Assembly (NCBI GenBank): GCA_028277515.1
Contig: JANQGC010000121.1
Coordinates: 1-21,429, forward strand
DNA: 21,429 nt
Reading direction: 5' to 3'
DNA from: Anaerolineae bacterium
GTDB taxonomy: Bacteria; Chloroflexota; Anaerolineae; Promineifilales; Promineifilaceae
In this document: in pieces, positions 6,675 to 14,732 of the stretch
Numbering within the stretch: position 1 is the stretch's first letter
Layout of the letters: each line of letters opens with the position of its first letter
Program-made: the position numbers and the translations under genes
Notes under the pieces: model-generated
The model's input: only the letters and a program-made list of their open reading frames with translations
What the model was told of the DNA's origin: nothing
The model's database searches: none

Positions 6675-7595
6675 ATGATTGAAAAGATCGAACAAAAGTC
6701 TAATATTCCCTGGCTGGCGGCAACTCTCTATGCCCAGACCGCCTGGGGCACCTTTCCGGTTCTGGTCCGCTATCTACAAACGATCACTCACTTGCCCAGT
6801 ATGTCCCTGATTTCTTTGGGCAGTTTCCTGGCTTTAGGGGTGGTTGGCGTATTTTATTTTCCGCGCACCGGTTGGCGTTCCTTTCGCTCGCCTAAACTGA
6901 TTTTCTTTGCGCTCATCGTCGTCGCTCGCGGGACGAGTAATATTTTAGCTGCCCGTTTTACCTTGGCTGTCTATGTGCAGTTGATTAATTTACTTACCCC
7001 CTTCCTTATAGCCATATTGAGTATGGTTTTCCTCCATGAAAAACTACCTCGTTATACATTTAGGGCGATGGGACTGAGTGTCTTGGGCGCTCTGCTGCTC
7101 ATGGGCAGTGATCTAGCCGGTGTGGCCTCTTTCCCAGAGGCAAACCGCACGGATTGGTTGGGAATTGTGCTTGCCCTGGCTAGCGTCCTCTTTTTGGCAA
7201 TTTATATGGTGACCGTTCGGGGTTCATCAAAAGTAGGAGTTGGTAGTGAGACGATGCTCCTGGTTCAGCTATTTTCATTAGGCTGCGCCGCGGCTGTTTT
7301 TAGTCTATCACTGGGCGAAGATTTGAGTCCCTGGGCCGCGATGCAGCCTTTTGATTGGTTCATTTTCGCCCTGGTCGTTTTCGGTGTTTGGGTGGGGGCG
7401 AATATGTCACAGATTGGGGCAATATGTCATTTAGGCGCGGCCGTCGTCGGCAGCGCAATGCCCTGGCGACTGATCAGCACCCTTTTCCTGGCTGCCTTGC
7501 TCTTAAATGAGCGCCTGACTTCTGTCTGGCAGGTCGCGGGCGTGATTTTGGTGTTTGTCACGGTAACGTGGTATCTGTGGCGGCAGAGAGGATGA
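6675..7595 (+). CDS. EamA/DMT-family membrane transporter
   Basis: 306 residues with about ten hydrophobic segments, in the two-repeat EamA arrangement. The first repeat starts at WLAATLYAQTAWGTFPVLVRYL and contains ARFTLAVYVQLINLLTPFLIAILSMVFLHEKLPRYTF. The second ends with AMPWRLISTLFLAALLLNERLTSVWQVAGVILVFVTVTWYLW. The HEKL and NERLT positions are the typical end-of-repeat motif. Members export metabolites or amino acids; the substrate cannot be read from the sequence. The start at 6675 (MIEKIEQK) is used because upstream in-frame codons are made of the AT-rich repeat. TACTAT lies 4 bases before the ATG and no ribosome binding site is visible. Confidence 0.88.
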   Translation: MIEKIEQKSNIPWLAATLYAQTAWGTFPVLVRYLQTITHLPSMSLISLGSFLALGVVGVFYFPRTGWRSFRSPKLIFFALIVVARGTSNILAARFTLAVYVQLINLLTPFLIAILSMVFLHEKLPRYTFRAMGLSVLGALLLMGSDLAGVASFPEANRTDWLGIVLALASVLFLAIYMVTVRGSSKVGVGSETMLLVQLFSLGCAAAVFSLSLGEDLSPWAAMQPFDWFIFALVVFGVWVGANMSQIGAICHLGAAVVGSAMPWRLISTLFLAALLLNERLTSVWQVAGVILVFVTVTWYLWRQRG

Positions 7596-7596
7596 T

Positions 7597-7640
7597 AATG
7601 GTTAATAGATGAATTGCTGAACTGTGAATTGTTAATTGGA
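7597..7640 (+). repeat. AT-rich interspersed repeat (copy C)
   Basis: TGAACTGTGAATTGTTAAT at 7618-7636, inside a longer match (GTTAATAGATGAATTGC before it), fills most of the gap between the EamA and CPBP-like genes. The 19-base word is identical to the minus-strand word at 12497-12515 and differs by one base from copy A. Confidence 0.75.
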
Positions 7641-7654
7641 ACATCATTAATCAC

Positions 7655-8368
7655 ATGAAGAAGTTGATGGAACTTTTTTACACAGAAACGCCACAGTTTA
7701 TTGTTTACGGAGGATTATCTACGGCCGTGCTACTGGCAACGGGGATACTCTATGTAAATGATAGACTGATTTACCAGCGCTTCCTGGGTCGCATCAATCC
7801 GTTGCTCGTTGCGGGTTTGGTTATCTTGCTCGGCGCGATGCTGTTAACCTATTTGCTAAGTCAAGGGTGGTTTGCCATTTACCAACCTCAAAATGCGTCA
7901 GGACTTTGGATCGCTACTGGTTTAGCCTCATTATTTGCCATGGGAATGATCCTGGCGGATACACAGATTGTTCTCCCTGAAAATATCAATATCCCTTTCC
8001 CACAATCACTACTGTTTTATCCTTCTATCGCCTTCGTGGTTGAAATCCTTTTTCACGTTTTGCCCCTAACGCTATTATTATTTGCCGTTACCTTAATGTT
8101 TGAAAAATTGACATTGGGGGTGGTTATATGGCCGGTTATTCTTTTGGTGGCTTTTCTGGAACCGGTCTACCAAACCTTATTCGGCTCCTCAACAGGATAC
8201 TCTACATGGTCTGTTGGATTCATCGCTCTGCATATCTTCTTGATCAACGTTTGCCAGCTTCTGATTTTCAAACGCTATGATTTTGTTTCCATGTACACAT
8301 TTCGGCTTGTCTACTATCTGTTCTGGCATGTTATCTGGGGATATATGCGCCTAAGGGTTTTGTTTTAG
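7655..8368 (+). CDS. Polytopic membrane protein, possibly a diverged CPBP (CAAX protease-like) family member
   Basis: 237 residues with about seven hydrophobic segments. Polar residues sit inside the later helices: SIAFVVEILFHVLPLTLLLF (E and H four apart), VAFLEPVYQTLF, FIALHIFLINVCQLLIFKRYDF, and LVYYLFWHVIWGYMRLRVLF. This spread of E, FxxH-like and HxxxN-like residues recalls the CPBP/ABI intramembrane protease family. The classic EExxxR is not intact, however (one E, no R), so catalysis is doubtful. It lies 59 bases after the EamA gene, across repeat copy C, and no ribosome binding site is clear. Function is not assigned. Confidence 0.7.
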   Translation: MKKLMELFYTETPQFIVYGGLSTAVLLATGILYVNDRLIYQRFLGRINPLLVAGLVILLGAMLLTYLLSQGWFAIYQPQNASGLWIATGLASLFAMGMILADTQIVLPENINIPFPQSLLFYPSIAFVVEILFHVLPLTLLLFAVTLMFEKLTLGVVIWPVILLVAFLEPVYQTLFGSSTGYSTWSVGFIALHIFLINVCQLLIFKRYDFVSMYTFRLVYYLFWHVIWGYMRLRVLF

Positions 8369-8680
8369 TTCATTTAATAATTCGAGCTGCTTGGAGATTC
8401 TTACTCCCTTTATTCGCCATTCCAATCTGGCAGGTAGAACAATAGGCTTTATAATTGATGATCCCTTATGAGTAGTTGACAGCGGGCAGTAAACGGGGGT
8501 GAAACAATAGGCTTTATAATCGTATAATTGATGGTCCTTTAGAGCAGAGACTGCCCAGTTTGCGCCAATAAACAAGCTGGAAAGTTTGTTCTACGGTATT
8601 CTGACAGCGAACGCGAAAGCGACGGAGAGGGGAGCCTGGATGGGATCAATTAAGATAGAGAAAGAGATTGGGATTTTTGG
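8369..8680. other. 312-base gene-free region with a direct repeat
   Basis: The word AACAATAGGCTTTATAAT occurs exactly at 8438-8455 and 8503-8520, 65 bases apart. Each copy is followed by a looser match (TGATGATCCCTT versus TGATGGTCCTTT). Its 16-base core also occurs in the last codons of gcvH (1015-1030). No convincing -35/-10 pair for pcrA was found here, and the weak frames on both strands have no family resemblance. Confidence 0.6.
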
Positions 8681-10963
8681 ATGAGTTTATTTGATGAGTT
8701 GAACGAAGCACAGCGGATTGCGGTGACGGCCGAGCCAGGGCCGGTGCTGGTCTTAGCCGGCCCAGGGAGTGGTAAGACGCGCGTGTTGATTTACCGTATT
8801 GCCTATTTAATACAAGAACTGAAGGTCAAGCCCTGGCATATTATGGCTGTGACATTTACCAATAAGGCGGCGCGAGAGATGCGCCATCGCGTAGAGGATT
8901 TGTTGGGAGGGCAGCCGCGCGGCTTATTAATGGGCACGTTTCACGCCACCTGCGTGCGCATCCTGCGCCGCGAAACGGATGTCCTAACCGACTACGACCG
9001 CGATTTTGTCATTTTTGACACATCAGACCAGCAGCAGGTAGTTAAGCAAGCCCTCAAAGACCTTAACCTGGACGACAAAAAATTTCCACCGAACAAAATG
9101 CTTAACGGCATCAGCAACGCCAAAAATGAGCTGATCACACCAGAAATTTATGCTTCCAGTGATTATATATCCGAAGTGACGCGGCGGGTCTATGAACAGT
9201 ACCAGCTCATTCTGAAGGCCAACAATGCGATGGACTTTGACGACCTGTTGATGAACACGGTGCTGCTTTTCGACGAACGGCCGGATATCCTGCAAAAATA
9301 CCAGGAACGCTACCAGCACATCCTGGTCGACGAATTCCAGGACACCAACACCACGCAATATCGCCTCTTAAAGCAGTTCGCCGGGCTGCATAGCAATTTG
9401 TTTGTCGTTGGCGATTCCGACCAGTCGATTTACAAATGGCGCGGTGCCGATTTCCGTAATATTCAACGCTTCCGTGAGCAATTCCCGGAGGCGCAGCAGG
9501 TACTGCTAGAGCAAAATTATCGCTCCACACAAACCATCCTGGACGCGGCCAAGGCGGTGATCAAACGTAACCCCAACCGGGTGCACAAGGAGTTGTTCAC
9601 TGATCGCCAGGGCGGCGAACTGCTGGAACTGCGCGAGGCTTATAATGAGCATGAAGAAGCGGAATATATTTTGGACCGTATCCAAAGCTTGATGCTGGAG
9701 GGCTATTCCGGGGGAGATATGGCTGTCATGTACCGTACCAATGCCCAGTCTCGCGTGTTGGAAGAGACCTTCTTGCGTGTCGGATTGCCCTACCGCCTGG
9801 TAGGAGCGACCGCCTTCTACCGCCGGCGTGAGGTCAAGGATGTGATCGCATATTTGCGCGTGGCGCATAATTTGGCGGACTCAGTCAGCTTCGGCCGTAT
9901 CCTTAATGTCCCACCGCGCGGCATCGGTGCTAAGACGCGGCTAAACTTCCTGGAGTGGGCGGGCAATAGCGGCCTTTCACCTGCGGAAGCCTTGCTCAAA
10001 TTAAACAGGGAGGATGCTCTTAACCATCCTTTTTCGGGCAGAGCTTTGAATGCCCTCGGCCGCTTTGGTGAAATGCTTAATGGTTGGGTGATGCTGCGTG
10101 AGAAACTGACCGTTGTTGAGCTGTTAGATGTGATCTTGGAACAAGTCGGCTACCGTGAATATCTCGACGATGGCACGCATGAAGGGCAGGAACGATGGGA
10201 GAATGTGATCGAGCTGCGCAGTGCTGCCGGGGAGGAATCGGATCTGGGCTTAAGCGAGTTTTTGGAACAGGTGGCCCTGGTTTCGGAAGCGGATAACCTG
10301 GAAGAAAAACCGAATGCGACGACATTACTAACTTTGCATGCAGCAAAGGGATTGGAATTTCCGATTGTTTTTCTAACTGGTCTCGAAGACGGTCTGCTGC
10401 CGCACAGCCGTTCCCTGGAAGATGGGGAAGAGTTAGCCGAGGAGCGTCGTCTGTTCTATGTAGGCATGACCCGGGCCAAGGACCGTGTTTATTTGTCCCA
10501 TGCTTTCCGGCGCACGTTTTATGGAGACTCTTCGGTGAGTACGCCCTCTCGATTTTTAGATGATATTCCCTATGAGCTAATTGATGGCGACAGCATGTCC
10601 GTGCGCCGCCAGAACAGCAAATCTCAGGCCAGCAGTTGGAGCAGCAGTGGCAGCTGGGATTCATTCGCGGGTGCTTATTCAGGCGGCCATTCGCCCTCTT
10701 ATTGGCTGGAATCACGTCCTGGAAGCAAAAACTTGCCGCCATCACGAGCATCAGAGCCGGAATCACCCTTCGCCGACGAGCGGCCGCCAGGCTCGGAGGC
10801 CAGGTATGAAACCGGACAGAAAGTGCGTCATGCTAAATTTGGAGAAGGCACGGTGATTGAAAGCAAACAAGTTGGAGGAGATGAAGAAGTGACGGTGGCT
10901 TTTCCAGGGGAGGGAATCAAGAAGTTGGCGGCGAGTTTTGCGAAATTGGAAATTGTTCAATAA
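8681..10963 (+). CDS. pcrA: ATP-dependent DNA helicase PcrA/UvrD (superfamily 1A)
   Basis: A 3'-5' helicase for nucleotide excision repair, mismatch repair and clearing of transcription or replication conflicts. 760 residues, normal length. Motifs in order: LNEAQRIAV (Q motif), AGPGSGKTRVL (Walker A, about 27-37), VTFTNKAAREM (Ia), DFDDLL, VDEFQDTN (Walker B/II), GDSDQSIYKWRGAD (III), LEQNYRSTQTIL (IV), TLHAAKGLEFPIVFLTG (V) and RRLFYVGMTRAKDRVYL (VI). A low-complexity Ser/Gly linker follows. The C-terminal RHAKFGEGTVIESKQ...VAFPGEGIKKL is the Tudor-like RNA polymerase-binding domain typical of PcrA. The ATG at 8681 begins MSLFDELNEAQ as expected; the ribosome binding site is weak. The NYN-domain gene follows 18 bases later. 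Confidence 0.97.
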   Translation: MSLFDELNEAQRIAVTAEPGPVLVLAGPGSGKTRVLIYRIAYLIQELKVKPWHIMAVTFTNKAAREMRHRVEDLLGGQPRGLLMGTFHATCVRILRRETDVLTDYDRDFVIFDTSDQQQVVKQALKDLNLDDKKFPPNKMLNGISNAKNELITPEIYASSDYISEVTRRVYEQYQLILKANNAMDFDDLLMNTVLLFDERPDILQKYQERYQHILVDEFQDTNTTQYRLLKQFAGLHSNLFVVGDSDQSIYKWRGADFRNIQRFREQFPEAQQVLLEQNYRSTQTILDAAKAVIKRNPNRVHKELFTDRQGGELLELREAYNEHEEAEYILDRIQSLMLEGYSGGDMAVMYRTNAQSRVLEETFLRVGLPYRLVGATAFYRRREVKDVIAYLRVAHNLADSVSFGRILNVPPRGIGAKTRLNFLEWAGNSGLSPAEALLKLNREDALNHPFSGRALNALGRFGEMLNGWVMLREKLTVVELLDVILEQVGYREYLDDGTHEGQERWENVIELRSAAGEESDLGLSEFLEQVALVSEADNLEEKPNATTLLTLHAAKGLEFPIVFLTGLEDGLLPHSRSLEDGEELAEERRLFYVGMTRAKDRVYLSHAFRRTFYGDSSVSTPSRFLDDIPYELIDGDSMSVRRQNSKSQASSWSSSGSWDSFAGAYSGGHSPSYWLESRPGSKNLPPSRASEPESPFADERPPGSEARYETGQKVRHAKFGEGTVIESKQVGGDEEVTVAFPGEGIKKLAASFAKLEIVQ

Positions 10964-10981
10964 TTTCTTCTAAATTTTATT

Positions 10982-11476
10982 ATGCATTATCTCATCGACG
11001 CTCATAATCTCATCGGCAAAATGCCGGACATAAGCCTTGACGACCCCGATGACGAGGCCAAGCTGGTTTTGCGGCTGCGCGGGTGGGCAGCGCGGGGGCG
11101 AAGGCGTAAGGTAACAGTGATCTTTGATCATGGACTGCCGGGTGGGGTGGAGAAGAACCTGTCGACGGGACAGGTGAAGGTGTTGTTTGCGCCGGCGGGA
11201 AGAACGGCCGATGCGTTATTAATCTCGCGTATTCGTAAAGCGCGCAATCCGGGTGAATATACGCTGGTCAGCAGCGATTTGCGTGTCATCCGGGTCGCCG
11301 AAAAAAAGCGCATGCCGGCCATACGCTCAGAAGCATTTGTGGAATTTATATACAGCGAAAAGGTTGCCGGTGCGCGGGCAAACAGTGAGACCGAAACAGA
11401 CGATCGGCCGGTAAGCGCCGAAGATGTTGATATGTGGCTGAAAATCTTCGGCAGTGGGTCAAATGAGCAAAATTAA
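10982..11476 (+). CDS. NYN-domain protein (YacP-like, PIN-fold RNase-like)
   Basis: 164 residues. The start MHYLIDAHNLIGKMP carries the first acidic residue and Asn of the NYN/PIN fold. VTVIFDHGLPGG gives the second acidic strand, TADALLISRI the third, and YTLVSSDLRVIRVAEKKRMPAIRSEAFVEFI the last. Relatives are the YacP/Rae1 ribosome-associated endoribonucleases; activity is inferred from the fold. A polar tail of about 30 residues ends the protein (EDVDMWLKIFGSG). It lies 18 bases after pcrA, probably co-transcribed. There is no Shine-Dalgarno sequence, but TAAATT (10971-10976) is placed 5 bases before the ATG, so a separate leaderless transcript is possible. Confidence 0.88.
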   Translation: MHYLIDAHNLIGKMPDISLDDPDDEAKLVLRLRGWAARGRRRKVTVIFDHGLPGGVEKNLSTGQVKVLFAPAGRTADALLISRIRKARNPGEYTLVSSDLRVIRVAEKKRMPAIRSEAFVEFIYSEKVAGARANSETETDDRPVSAEDVDMWLKIFGSGSNEQN

Positions 11477-11490
11477 ATCGAACATACCCT

Positions 11491-11982
11491 TTATGAATAA
11501 TAGGCTTCAACCCACGCTTTTCCTCTTTCCAGCGCCCTTTTTTGGCGGAATAAATGATGTTTGATGTGCCGGTTAATGTAACGAATTCGCCTGGCCACGT
11601 TGGCCTGCCGGCAGCCGGCCTTGAAGGGGAAATTGATTCCCCAATCAGGCAAATCTCGTAAATTGTTATTGAGCGCCGATTGGTAACCACTCAAGCAAGT
11701 GGCCAATTCCGGCATTAGTGTGCCCTCAAACTCTTCGGCCGCTTGCATATTCAAATCGGCCAGGGATCCGCTTAGTAATTTTGGCTTTTGCTGCAACAAA
11801 AGAGATTGGGTAATCGTGCAATAAGTACGGTGCCAAAATACAAGGTGCGCGAGAACCTCAAAGGCGGTTTGATAACCATCATAATGGTTTGGCCTGGCCT
11901 GGCCAAAAAAAGCGGCGGCCAGGGAGACGGTCTCATTCAAACTGGCCAGTAATAGATCCCGATCCTTGCCGTCCTCTTTCAT
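11491..11982 (-). CDS. DinB/YfiT-like four-helix bundle protein
   Basis: 163 residues from the ATG at 11982, which has AGGGGG six bases upstream; a TTG six codons further up is less likely. Seen: LLLASLNETVSLAAAF (helix 1), FEVLAHLVFWHRTYCTIT (helix 2, with the first metal-ligand-type His), a long middle helix LMPELATCLSGYQSALN, and ARRIRYINRHIKHHLFRQKRAL (helix 4, His cluster). The HxxxxH and HxxHH spacing suits the DinB/ClbS metal-binding superfamily, but the central DWG segment is unusual, so the family call is tentative. Function is unknown. It is convergent with the NYN gene. Confidence 0.7.
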   Translation of the reverse strand: MKEDGKDRDLLLASLNETVSLAAAFFGQARPNHYDGYQTAFEVLAHLVFWHRTYCTITQSLLLQQKPKLLSGSLADLNMQAAEEFEGTLMPELATCLSGYQSALNNNLRDLPDWGINFPFKAGCRQANVARRIRYINRHIKHHLFRQKRALERGKAWVEAYYS

Positions 11983-12010
11983 TTTTAACCCCCTTGCCAA
12001 AATTGTACTC

Positions 12011-12070
12011 TCCTAAACTCCTCATGTGCTTTTAAGGTACATATTTGATGAACACAAGCAGAGTTTAGGA
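12011..12070. promoter_or_regulatory. Long inverted repeat upstream of the DinB-like gene
   Basis: TCCTAAACTC (12011-12020) and GAGTTTAGGA (12061-12070) are exact inverted arms. A second inner pair, TGCTT and AAGCA, extends the stem after a short bulge. It lies about 30 bases before the DinB-like gene, possibly in its leader. There is no T-run, so it is not an intrinsic terminator. Confidence 0.5.
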
Positions 12071-12121
12071 ATTTCTCAATATCCCTCTATACATTATAAA
12101 ATGTCTCTGGTAATCATGATA

Positions 12122-12135
12122 GTGACATTTGTCAC
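12122..12135. promoter_or_regulatory. Perfect palindrome GTGACA-TT-TGTCAC, operator-like
   Basis: Six-base arms separated by two bases. The same half-site GTGACA/TGTCAC reappears in the inverted repeat before the dihydropyrimidinase gene (17549-17604). It lies between the DinB-like gene (minus) and the ncRNA promoter (plus). The binding protein is unknown. Confidence 0.45.
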
Positions 12136-12201
12136 AATTCGTTTTGAGAAGGGAAATATTCTTAAGTTTGGGGTGAAATTTCCACTTTTTTTGTAGATTA
12201 G

Positions 12202-12230
12202 TGGACATAGGCATCGGAATGTTGTAATAT
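12202..12230 (+). promoter_or_regulatory. Promoter of the candidate structured RNA
   Basis: TGGACA (12202-12207, one base from the consensus) and TAATAT (12225-12230) are exactly 17 bases apart. The expected start is about 12236-12238. No reading frame follows on this strand, which points to an RNA gene. Confidence 0.75.
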
Positions 12231-12235
12231 ATGCT

Positions 12236-12424
12236 CAAGCTTGGTCAGGTTAAGAGGAACTCCTCCCCCCCAAACTGGCACGAGAGAAACGCGACTGGAA
12301 CAACCCTGGCTAAGAATAGATTATCACCCAACCCTCCCTCGACTAGGGTAATAATCGAAATGGTTCAATCACTGCCCTCCTGGTGCTTGGACCGCTAAAA
12401 CCGCCCTCTTGTGGGGCGGTTTTT
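12236..12424 (+). ncRNA. Candidate structured ncRNA of about 190 nt, 6S RNA-like in outline
   Basis: It has its own promoter (12202-12230) and a strong terminator (12397-12424), no credible frame, and genes on either side that point the other way on the minus strand. Collinear stems can be drawn that make one rod: CAAGC 12236-12240 with GCTTG 12385-12389; CAGG 12246-12249 with CCTG 12379-12382; GGCA 12277-12280 with TGCC 12373-12376; GAAC 12298-12301 with GTTC 12363-12366; and an apical hairpin, GATTATCACCC 12319-12329 with GGGTAATAATC 12346-12356 (one mismatch). A large central opening with a local GAGG/CCTC hairpin lies between. Length and rod-with-bubble shape suit 6S RNA, the RNA polymerase regulator. 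The family call is tentative: no diagnostic primary motif was recognised. It is not tmRNA, RNase P RNA or SRP RNA by its conserved words. Confidence 0.62.
12397..12424 (+). terminator. Intrinsic terminator of the candidate ncRNA
   Basis: AAAACCGCCC pairs with GGGCGGTTTT around a 7-base loop, ten base pairs, ending in five T. The A-rich 5' flank would make it work in both directions, so it could also end transcripts arriving from the mutase-epimerase operon on the minus strand. Confidence 0.92.
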
Positions 12425-12460
12425 GGCTTTAAAGAGCGGCTAAAGAACAAATATATGAAA

Positions 12461-12515
12461 AACTGCGAATGGGTGAATTGATAATGAAACTCAATCATTA
12501 ACAATTCACAGTTCA
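12461..12515 (-). repeat. AT-rich interspersed repeat (copy D), just beyond the 3' end of the epimerase gene
   Basis: ATTAACAATTCACAGTTCA at 12497-12515 is the exact reverse complement of the 19-base word at 7618-7636. AACTGCGAAT at 12461-12470 can pair with ATTCACAGTT at 12504-12513, giving a hairpin. It lies between the ncRNA terminator and the stop codon of the methylmalonyl-CoA epimerase gene. Confidence 0.75.
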
Positions 12516-12522
12516 TCTATTA

Positions 12523-12933
12523 CTAATTACTTGGGGATAATTGATAAAGTTCCACCAAAACGCCACCGGTGCTTTTAGGATGAATGAAGGCCAACTGCTT
12601 GTCACCGCTGCTTATTCTGGGTTCTTCGTCAATTAACTGCACACCTGCATCTTTAAGGCGCGCGAGCGCAGAACTGATATCATTCACCTCAAGACAAATG
12701 TGATGCAACCCCGGACCTTTTTTCTGTAAATAGCGAGCCACACCACTGGAATCGTTCGTTGGTGCTAAGAGCTCTATGTGGCTTTCGCCAACCGGCAGAA
12801 AGGCAATTTCGACTTCTTGTTCAGGTACAACTTCTTTCTTCTCCAGGTTGAGACCCAAAGCATCAACCCAAAAACTGGTTCCCTGGTCAAGTTCAGGCAG
12901 TAAAATAGCGACATGATTAATTTTTGCTTTCAT
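12523..12933 (-). CDS. mce: Methylmalonyl-CoA epimerase
   Basis: This enzyme interconverts (2S)- and (2R)-methylmalonyl-CoA, the step between propionyl-CoA carboxylase and the mutase. It has 136 residues, the usual length, and a glyoxalase/VOC fold: KINHVAILLPELDQGTSFW (first metal His), VPEQEVEIAFLPVGESHIELLAP, GPGLHHICLEVNDI (second His), RISSGDKQLAFIHPKSTGGVLVELYQ (final Glu ligand). TGAGGA precedes the ATG by a few bases. It lies 58 bases downstream of the mutase gene on the same strand, a typical pairing for propionate or odd-chain and branched substrate catabolism. Confidence 0.95.
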   Translation of the reverse strand: MKAKINHVAILLPELDQGTSFWVDALGLNLEKKEVVPEQEVEIAFLPVGESHIELLAPTNDSSGVARYLQKKGPGLHHICLEVNDISSALARLKDAGVQLIDEEPRISSGDKQLAFIHPKSTGGVLVELYQLSPSN

Positions 12934-12991
12934 GATTCCTCAAAAAATGATGCCAGTTTTCTAAATGTTGGCATATGATGATTGATAAACT

Positions 12992-14644
12992 TTAGAAGCC
13001 GGGCCGATATTCACCCCAAATGTCACGCAGGGTATGGCAAATCTCCCCTAATGTGACGTCATTTTCGACACAGGTAATAAAATGGGGCATCAAATTTTCA
13101 TCAGTCTTCGCCGCAGATGCCAGCCTGTCTCGCAATTGATTGACTTTTTCATTGTCTCGTCGGTCGCGAAGTTCAGCCAGCCGCCGACACTGCTCTTCTT
13201 CTTGTGCCGGGTCCAACTTCATCATTTCCATATGCATGTTATCTCCGCCTTGGAGAAAGCGATTGACGCCAACGACGACCGTCTTATCTTCTTCTAAGTC
13301 GCGCTGGAAGCGGTAGGCTGCTTCCTGAATTTCACGCTGCACATAACCGTTTTCGATAGCGGGCAGCATGCCGCCCATGTCATCAATGGTGTCAATATAA
13401 GCCTGTGCTCTACTTTCTAATTCGTCGGTCAATGCTTCAATAGCGTAAGAGCCAGCTAAAGGATCGATTGTATCGCCGACACCAGTTTCATGGGCGATGA
13501 TTTGCTGGGTGCGCAGAGCGATTTGAACAGCTTCGGCCGTCGGCAGGGCCAGGGCTTCATCACGACTGTTGGTGTGCAGGCTTTGTGTGCCTCCTAATAC
13601 AGCCGCCATTGCCTGCAAGGCGACGCGTATGACATTGTTCTCCGGCTGTTGGGCAGTCAGCGTGCTGCCTGCGGTTTGGGTGTGAAAGCGCAGGCGCCAG
13701 CTACGCGGGTCTTGCGCTTTGAATCGATCGCGCATGATTTTAGCCCAAAGACGACGGGCGGCGCGGAACTTGGCGATTTCTTCTAAGAAATTATTGTGGG
13801 CGTTGAAGAAAAAGGATAGCTGCCGGGCGAAGCGATCAACATCAAGACCGGCATCCATAGCTGCCTGGACGTAGGTGATGCCATCAGCCAGGGTAAAGGC
13901 GATTTCTTGCGCGGCCGTGCTGCCGGCTTCGCGAATATGGTAACCGGAGATAGAAATTGTATTCCATAGGGGTACTTCGCGGCTGCAATAATCAAATACA
14001 TCAGTGATCAGGCGCATGGAGGGACGTGGGGGATAAATATAAGTTCCCCGAGCGATATATTCCTTCAAGATGTCATTTTGAATGGTCCCGCGCAGTTTGT
14101 TGGCCGACACACCTTGTTGCTTAGCAACGGCAATGACCATAGCCAGAAGAACGGCCGCTGGGGCATTAATGGTCATGCTGACACTCACTTTATCCAACGG
14201 AATTTGGTCAAACAATATCGCCATATCATGCAGGCTGGAAATGCTGACACCCACCTTGCCGACTTCACCGGCAGCGAGTGGGTCGTCGGCATCATATCCA
14301 ATCTGGGTTGGCAGATCAAAGGCCACGGAAAGGCCGGTTTGCCCCTGCTCTAGCAAGAAACGGTAACGCCGGTTCGATTCAGCGGCTGTGCCAAATCCGG
14401 CATATTGGCGCATGGTCCAAAAACGGCCGCGATACATCGTCGGTTGAACGCCACGGGTGAAGGGAAATTCTCCGGGAAATCCCAATTTCTCTTCATAATG
14501 GGGTTCTTCGTCAGAAGGGACGTAGAGGCGATCAATGGGGATTGTCGATGAGGTTTCAAACTGCTCTTGTCGTTCTGGAAATCGATTGATCACGGGATCG
14601 ACAATTTCCTTTTGCCATCTGTTTTTACTTTCTTGAATGCTCAT
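12992..14644 (-). CDS. Methylmalonyl-CoA mutase, large (catalytic) subunit without B12 domain
   Basis: It rearranges (2R)-methylmalonyl-CoA to succinyl-CoA with adenosylcobalamin. 550 residues cover the TIM-barrel catalytic part only; the cobalamin-binding subunit must be encoded elsewhere, as in split archaeal and Chloroflexota mutases. Seen: [28 protein letters not shown] (Y81), [57 protein letters not shown] (R199), [23 protein letters not shown] and [16 protein letters not shown] in RQYAGF and R in ARGTYIYPP match methylmalonyl-CoA mutases rather than isobutyryl-CoA mutase (F, Q), which supports this substrate. The ATG at 14644 has no clear ribosome binding site. It is followed by the epimerase gene. 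Confidence 0.94.
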   Translation of the reverse strand: MSIQESKNRWQKEIVDPVINRFPERQEQFETSSTIPIDRLYVPSDEEPHYEEKLGFPGEFPFTRGVQPTMYRGRFWTMRQYAGFGTAAESNRRYRFLLEQGQTGLSVAFDLPTQIGYDADDPLAAGEVGKVGVSISSLHDMAILFDQIPLDKVSVSMTINAPAAVLLAMVIAVAKQQGVSANKLRGTIQNDILKEYIARGTYIYPPRPSMRLITDVFDYCSREVPLWNTISISGYHIREAGSTAAQEIAFTLADGITYVQAAMDAGLDVDRFARQLSFFFNAHNNFLEEIAKFRAARRLWAKIMRDRFKAQDPRSWRLRFHTQTAGSTLTAQQPENNVIRVALQAMAAVLGGTQSLHTNSRDEALALPTAEAVQIALRTQQIIAHETGVGDTIDPLAGSYAIEALTDELESRAQAYIDTIDDMGGMLPAIENGYVQREIQEAAYRFQRDLEEDKTVVVGVNRFLQGGDNMHMEMMKLDPAQEEEQCRRLAELRDRRDNEKVNQLRDRLASAAKTDENLMPHFITCVENDVTLGEICHTLRDIWGEYRPGF

Positions 14645-14732
14645 ATTAATTCTCTAAACTTTAAAACAGAAATGTGATTTCTATTTTGACAGGTTATCAC
14701 TTATTTTCTACATACCCATCACTATTAAAATT

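Noticed and set aside
8351..8575. 74-codon minus-strand frame after the CPBP-like gene
   Set aside because: It reads through the direct repeat, which explains its repeated AYC/KPIV words; no promoter, ribosome binding site or family match is seen.
10077..10766. 229-codon minus-strand frame inside pcrA
   Set aside because: It is antisense to conserved helicase motifs, has a Pro/His/Cys-rich composition typical of a shadow frame, and has no family resemblance.
12236..12424. tmRNA, RNase P RNA or SRP RNA identity for the ncRNA
   Set aside because: The GGTCAGG and GGTTCAA words first suggested SRP or a tRNA-like T arm, but the flanking conserved parts (the SRP tetraloop region, a matching T-stem, the RNase P core words) are missing.
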